Positions 61,731 through 64,000 of a stretch of DNA of 64,000 nt are shown piece after piece. The notes beneath the pieces are model-generated. The model did not search any database. It was not told the DNA's origin and saw only the letters and a list, made by a program, of their open reading frames with translations. The stretch's first letter is position 1, and each line of letters opens with the position of its first letter. Source of the stretch: Pseudomonas fluorescens (lineage in GTDB: Bacteria > Pseudomonadota > Gammaproteobacteria > Pseudomonadales > Pseudomonadaceae); contig NZ_CABVHU010000017.1 of the NCBI RefSeq assembly GCF_902497855.1, positions 62,001 through 126,000 on the forward strand, read 5' to 3'. Made by a program: the position numbers and the translations under genes.

Positions 61731-62402
61731 TCAGCGCGCGAGCGCGGTGTCCTGACGACGTTCCAGCCACTGCACGAACTGCGCGATGGGCAACGACAGG
61801 GCGAAGTAGATGAGCGCGATCAGCGAGTAGGTTTCCAGCGGGCGATAGGCCTCGGTGGCGATGCTTTTGCCGACGTACATCAAGTCGCCCACCGCGACGA
61901 TTGCCACCAGCGCACTTTGCTGAAGGATCGAGATGCCATTGGTCATCAACACCGGAACGGCACTGCGCAATGCCTGCGGAAGAATCACGTAGAGCGTTCG
62001 CTGCCAGGGGCGCAGGCCCAAGGCGATGCTGGCGTCCAGATGTTCATGGGGCACCGCCTGCACACCCGCCCGATAAGCCTCGGCGTTGAACGCGGTAAGG
62101 TTCAGGCCCAGGGCGAGCACGCCCATGGTGATCGGGTCGATGAACACATCGAACAGCATCGGCACGCAGTAGAAGAACCAGACGATCTGCAGCAGCACCG
62201 GCGTGCAGCGAAAAAACTCGATGAACAGCTGAGCCGGCCAGCGCAGGAAAAACCAGCGGCTCAAGGTCAGCAGGCACAAGCCGAAGCCCAGCACCAACCC
62301 GACGATGTTCGACACCAGCGCCAGTTGCAGGGTGACCTTCAACCCGTCCCACAGCAGGCCGAAATTGCCGCTGAGAAAGTTGAAATCGAATTGATAATTC
62401 AT
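61731..62402 (-). CDS. Amino acid ABC transporter permease (first)
   Basis: 223 residues with the same family features: EFFRCTPVLLQIVWFFYCVP and the coupling loop PHEHLDASIALGLRPWQRTL. It forms a heterodimeric channel with the following permease. It starts 11 bases after the ATPase stop. The import of hydroxyproline is inferred from the operon. Confidence 0.9.
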   Translation of the reverse strand: MNYQFDFNFLSGNFGLLWDGLKVTLQLALVSNIVGLVLGFGLCLLTLSRWFFLRWPAQLFIEFFRCTPVLLQIVWFFYCVPMLFDVFIDPITMGVLALGLNLTAFNAEAYRAGVQAVPHEHLDASIALGLRPWQRTLYVILPQALRSAVPVLMTNGISILQQSALVAIVAVGDLMYVGKSIATEAYRPLETYSLIALIYFALSLPIAQFVQWLERRQDTALAR

Positions 62403-62413
62403 CTTTGCGCTCC

Positions 62414-63235
62414 TCAGTCCAGATGCAGCACTTTTTCCAGGAACTCGCGGGTGCGCGGTTCCCTGGGCTGGGTGAACAACTGGTCGGGATGGCCTTGCTC
62501 GACGACTTTGCCGTTGGCGCAGAACACCACGCGAGTGGCGATGTGCCGGGCGAAATGCATGTCGTGGGTGACGATGATCATCGCCATCTTCTGTTCGGCC
62601 AGTTGCAGCATCACGTTCTGCACCTCGATGACCATCTCGGGGTCGAGTGCCGAAGTGACTTCGTCGAACAGCATCAACTTGGGTTCGAGCATCAGCGCCC
62701 GGGCAATCGCCACGCGCTGTTTCTGGCCGCCGGATAACTGGCTGGGGTAAACGTTGAGCTTGCTCTCCAGGCCCAGTCGGGCGAGCAGTGCCCTGGCCTT
62801 CTCGGTGGCCTGCAGTTTCGACAGGCCATGCACTTTCATCGGGGCCAGGATCAGGTTGCCCAGCACCGACAGGTGCGGAAACAGCGTGTAGTGCTGGAAC
62901 ACCATGCCCACCTGGGTTTGCAGCGAACTGTCCATGGGCTTGCCTTTACCCCGGGCATTGCCGTCGATGTACGGTTTGCCCTGGAAGCGAATGGTGCCGC
63001 CCTGAATGCTTTCGAGCCCCATCATGACCCGCAGTAAAGAGCTTTTGCCGCTACCGCTGGGACCAATGATCACCAGGCGATCGTCGGCCCGCATATCCAG
63101 GTCCAGGTGATCCATCACCACCAGGTTTTCGCCGTAGGACTTGTAGACGTCGCGCAGTTGAATGAACTCACCGTTCATCTTTTCGCAGGCGTGCAGTGGC
63201 CGTGGCGGCACCGCCGCCAGATTGGAAGCTTTCAT
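62414..63235 (-). CDS. Amino acid ABC transporter ATP-binding protein
   Basis: 273 residues. Walker A GPSGSGKSSLLR, Q-loop MVFQHYTLFPHLSV, signature LSGGQKQRVAIARAL, Walker B KLMLFDEVTSALD and H-loop IIVTHDMHFA, the polar amino acid uptake (PAAT) pattern. I use ATG 63235 with GGAG ten bases upstream; this keeps a 25-residue extension before the domain, and an internal Met (MNGEFIQLRDV) is an alternative start. It drives the hydroxyproline importer. Confidence 0.9.
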   Translation of the reverse strand: MKASNLAAVPPRPLHACEKMNGEFIQLRDVYKSYGENLVVMDHLDLDMRADDRLVIIGPSGSGKSSLLRVMMGLESIQGGTIRFQGKPYIDGNARGKGKPMDSSLQTQVGMVFQHYTLFPHLSVLGNLILAPMKVHGLSKLQATEKARALLARLGLESKLNVYPSQLSGGQKQRVAIARALMLEPKLMLFDEVTSALDPEMVIEVQNVMLQLAEQKMAMIIVTHDMHFARHIATRVVFCANGKVVEQGHPDQLFTQPREPRTREFLEKVLHLD

Positions 63236-63287
63236 CGAACATTCTCCGGGAGCGCGCAGCCCGCTGCGCGCTCGACGTCGGCGGGAT

Positions 63288-64000
63288 TTACTGAGGGGTT
63301 TTGTCGGCGTTGGCCAGTTGCGAGGCTTTGTCGACCAAGGCGTCGATTTCACCGGTCTCGCGGCGCTGGGAGAGGTAGATGTTCAGCGTCTGCAAATCGG
63401 CCGCGCTGACGTCTCGGCGCACACCGAACGCTACGCCTTGCTTGGCCAGTGCGGGCTTGGGCAACACTTCCCTGGTCCAGCCGGGGTTGGCCACGGCGAA
63501 CAAGTGATTGGTGTCGCTGGCATCGACCAACACATCGGCGCGCTTGGACATCACCGCCATCCGCACCTCGTCCATGCCCGGCAGGCGCATGATCTTGCCC
63601 TGTTTGATCACTGCGGAAATCGCCTTGTCCTGCGCGGTGCCGGACATGACCGCGAAGGTCACTTCAGGCTTGTCGAAATCGGCAAGGGTGTTGCTGGCAT
63701 TCGCCAGTTTCGGGTTGTCCTTGTTGATCAGCAATGACACCTGATAGTCGGTGGCCGGCACCGAAAAACTCACCGCCAGTGCCCGTTCAGGCGTCTGGTT
63801 GAGCGCCATGGCCATGTCCCACTTGCCACCTTGCAACCCCGCCACGAGGTTGTCCCAGTTGGTGTCGACGAACTCGACCTTGACCTTCAGCACCTTCTCG
63901 CCGAAGTCGCGGCACAGGTCCACAAAATAGCCGCTGTATTCACCAGAGCGGGCATCGCGCATGACGTAAGGCGCGGCGACGGCCGCGCCACAACGCAGCA
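63288..64000 (-). CDS. Transporter substrate-binding domain-containing protein (partial)
   Basis: The frame is open to the right edge of the window, so the signal peptide is missing; about 236 residues are present. SBP family 3 pattern: PYVMRDARSGEYSGYFVDL, FVDTNWDNLVAGLQGGKWDM, and the hinge segment LVDASDTNHLFAVANPG. It is the periplasmic receptor of the PAAT-type importer, probably for hydroxyproline or a related amino acid. It is the first visible gene of the operon, 52 bases upstream of the ATPase. Confidence 0.88.
   Translation of the reverse strand, partial: LRCGAAVAAPYVMRDARSGEYSGYFVDLCRDFGEKVLKVKVEFVDTNWDNLVAGLQGGKWDMAMALNQTPERALAVSFSVPATDYQVSLLINKDNPKLANASNTLADFDKPEVTFAVMSGTAQDKAISAVIKQGKIMRLPGMDEVRMAVMSKRADVLVDASDTNHLFAVANPGWTREVLPKPALAKQGVAFGVRRDVSAADLQTLNIYLSQRRETGEIDALVDKASQLANADKTPQ

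Overview
The window looks like a chromosomal segment from a fluorescent Pseudomonas, probably of the P. fluorescens group. The coding regions are G+C rich. REP/BIME elements of the Pseudomonas 'TGTAGGAGC' type occur, there is a DUF6124-type small protein, and the gcl-hyi-glxR, lhp-type hydroxyproline and leuCD proteins read as typical Pseudomonas orthologues. No rRNA, tRNA, CRISPR array, intact insertion sequence or prophage was seen. The window is dominated by peripheral catabolism: several self-contained islands, each with its own regulator, importer and enzymes.

Layout. 1-7.3 kb: end of a serine-glyoxylate-type aminotransferase, an MFS carboxylate transporter and a hydratase, then the glyoxylate/tartronate-semialdehyde route (LysR regulator, gcl, hyi, glxR). 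7.3-17.5 kb: malic enzyme, a truncated alcohol dehydrogenase fused to a piece of another gene, and housekeeping or orphan genes (VOC protein, Nudix hydrolase, membrane protein, PHA-depolymerase-like hydrolase, lysine-rich peptide, DUF6124 protein, phosphoesterase, secreted protein, Aer-type receptor, thioesterase). 17.6-29.0 kb: a PucR-type regulator divergent from a seven-gene two-component flavin monooxygenase cluster, followed by a betaine-type ABC importer and an Lrp regulator. The set resembles trigonelline (N-methylnicotinate) degradation. 29.2-34.0 kb: an extra leuCD pair beside dctA and a LysR gene. 34.1-35.8 kb: a LysR/HD-domain pair.

35.9-44.5 kb: a coupled set of dihydroorotate dehydrogenase B (two subunits), ureidosuccinase-type hydrolase, dihydroorotase and a small protein, with an MFS transporter, a Tsx-like outer-membrane channel and an XRE regulator. 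A repeated operator-like sequence, GTCTAATTTTTGATAC, lies in front of the transcription units. I read this as a complete orotate-to-aspartate catabolic regulon, distinct from pyrimidine biosynthesis. 44.5-52.6 kb: a lower-G+C island with a LysR regulator, a 1141-residue fusion of a molybdopterin oxidoreductase with a flavin/NAD/[2Fe-2S] reductase, an ornithine-cyclodeaminase-family protein, an AtoE-type transporter and a dedicated moaA copy; its substrate is unknown. 52.6-54.4 kb: short repeats, a small membrane-anchored protein and a solitary phage-type antirepressor. 54.4-64 kb: a 4-hydroxyproline catabolic operon with its ABC importer.

The strongest candidates for undescribed biology are the orotate regulon and the fused molybdenum enzyme island. 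The trigonelline-like cluster, with its fused degenerate Nudix domain and betaine importer, comes next. All functional assignments rest on reading motifs and gene neighbourhood; no database search was run.
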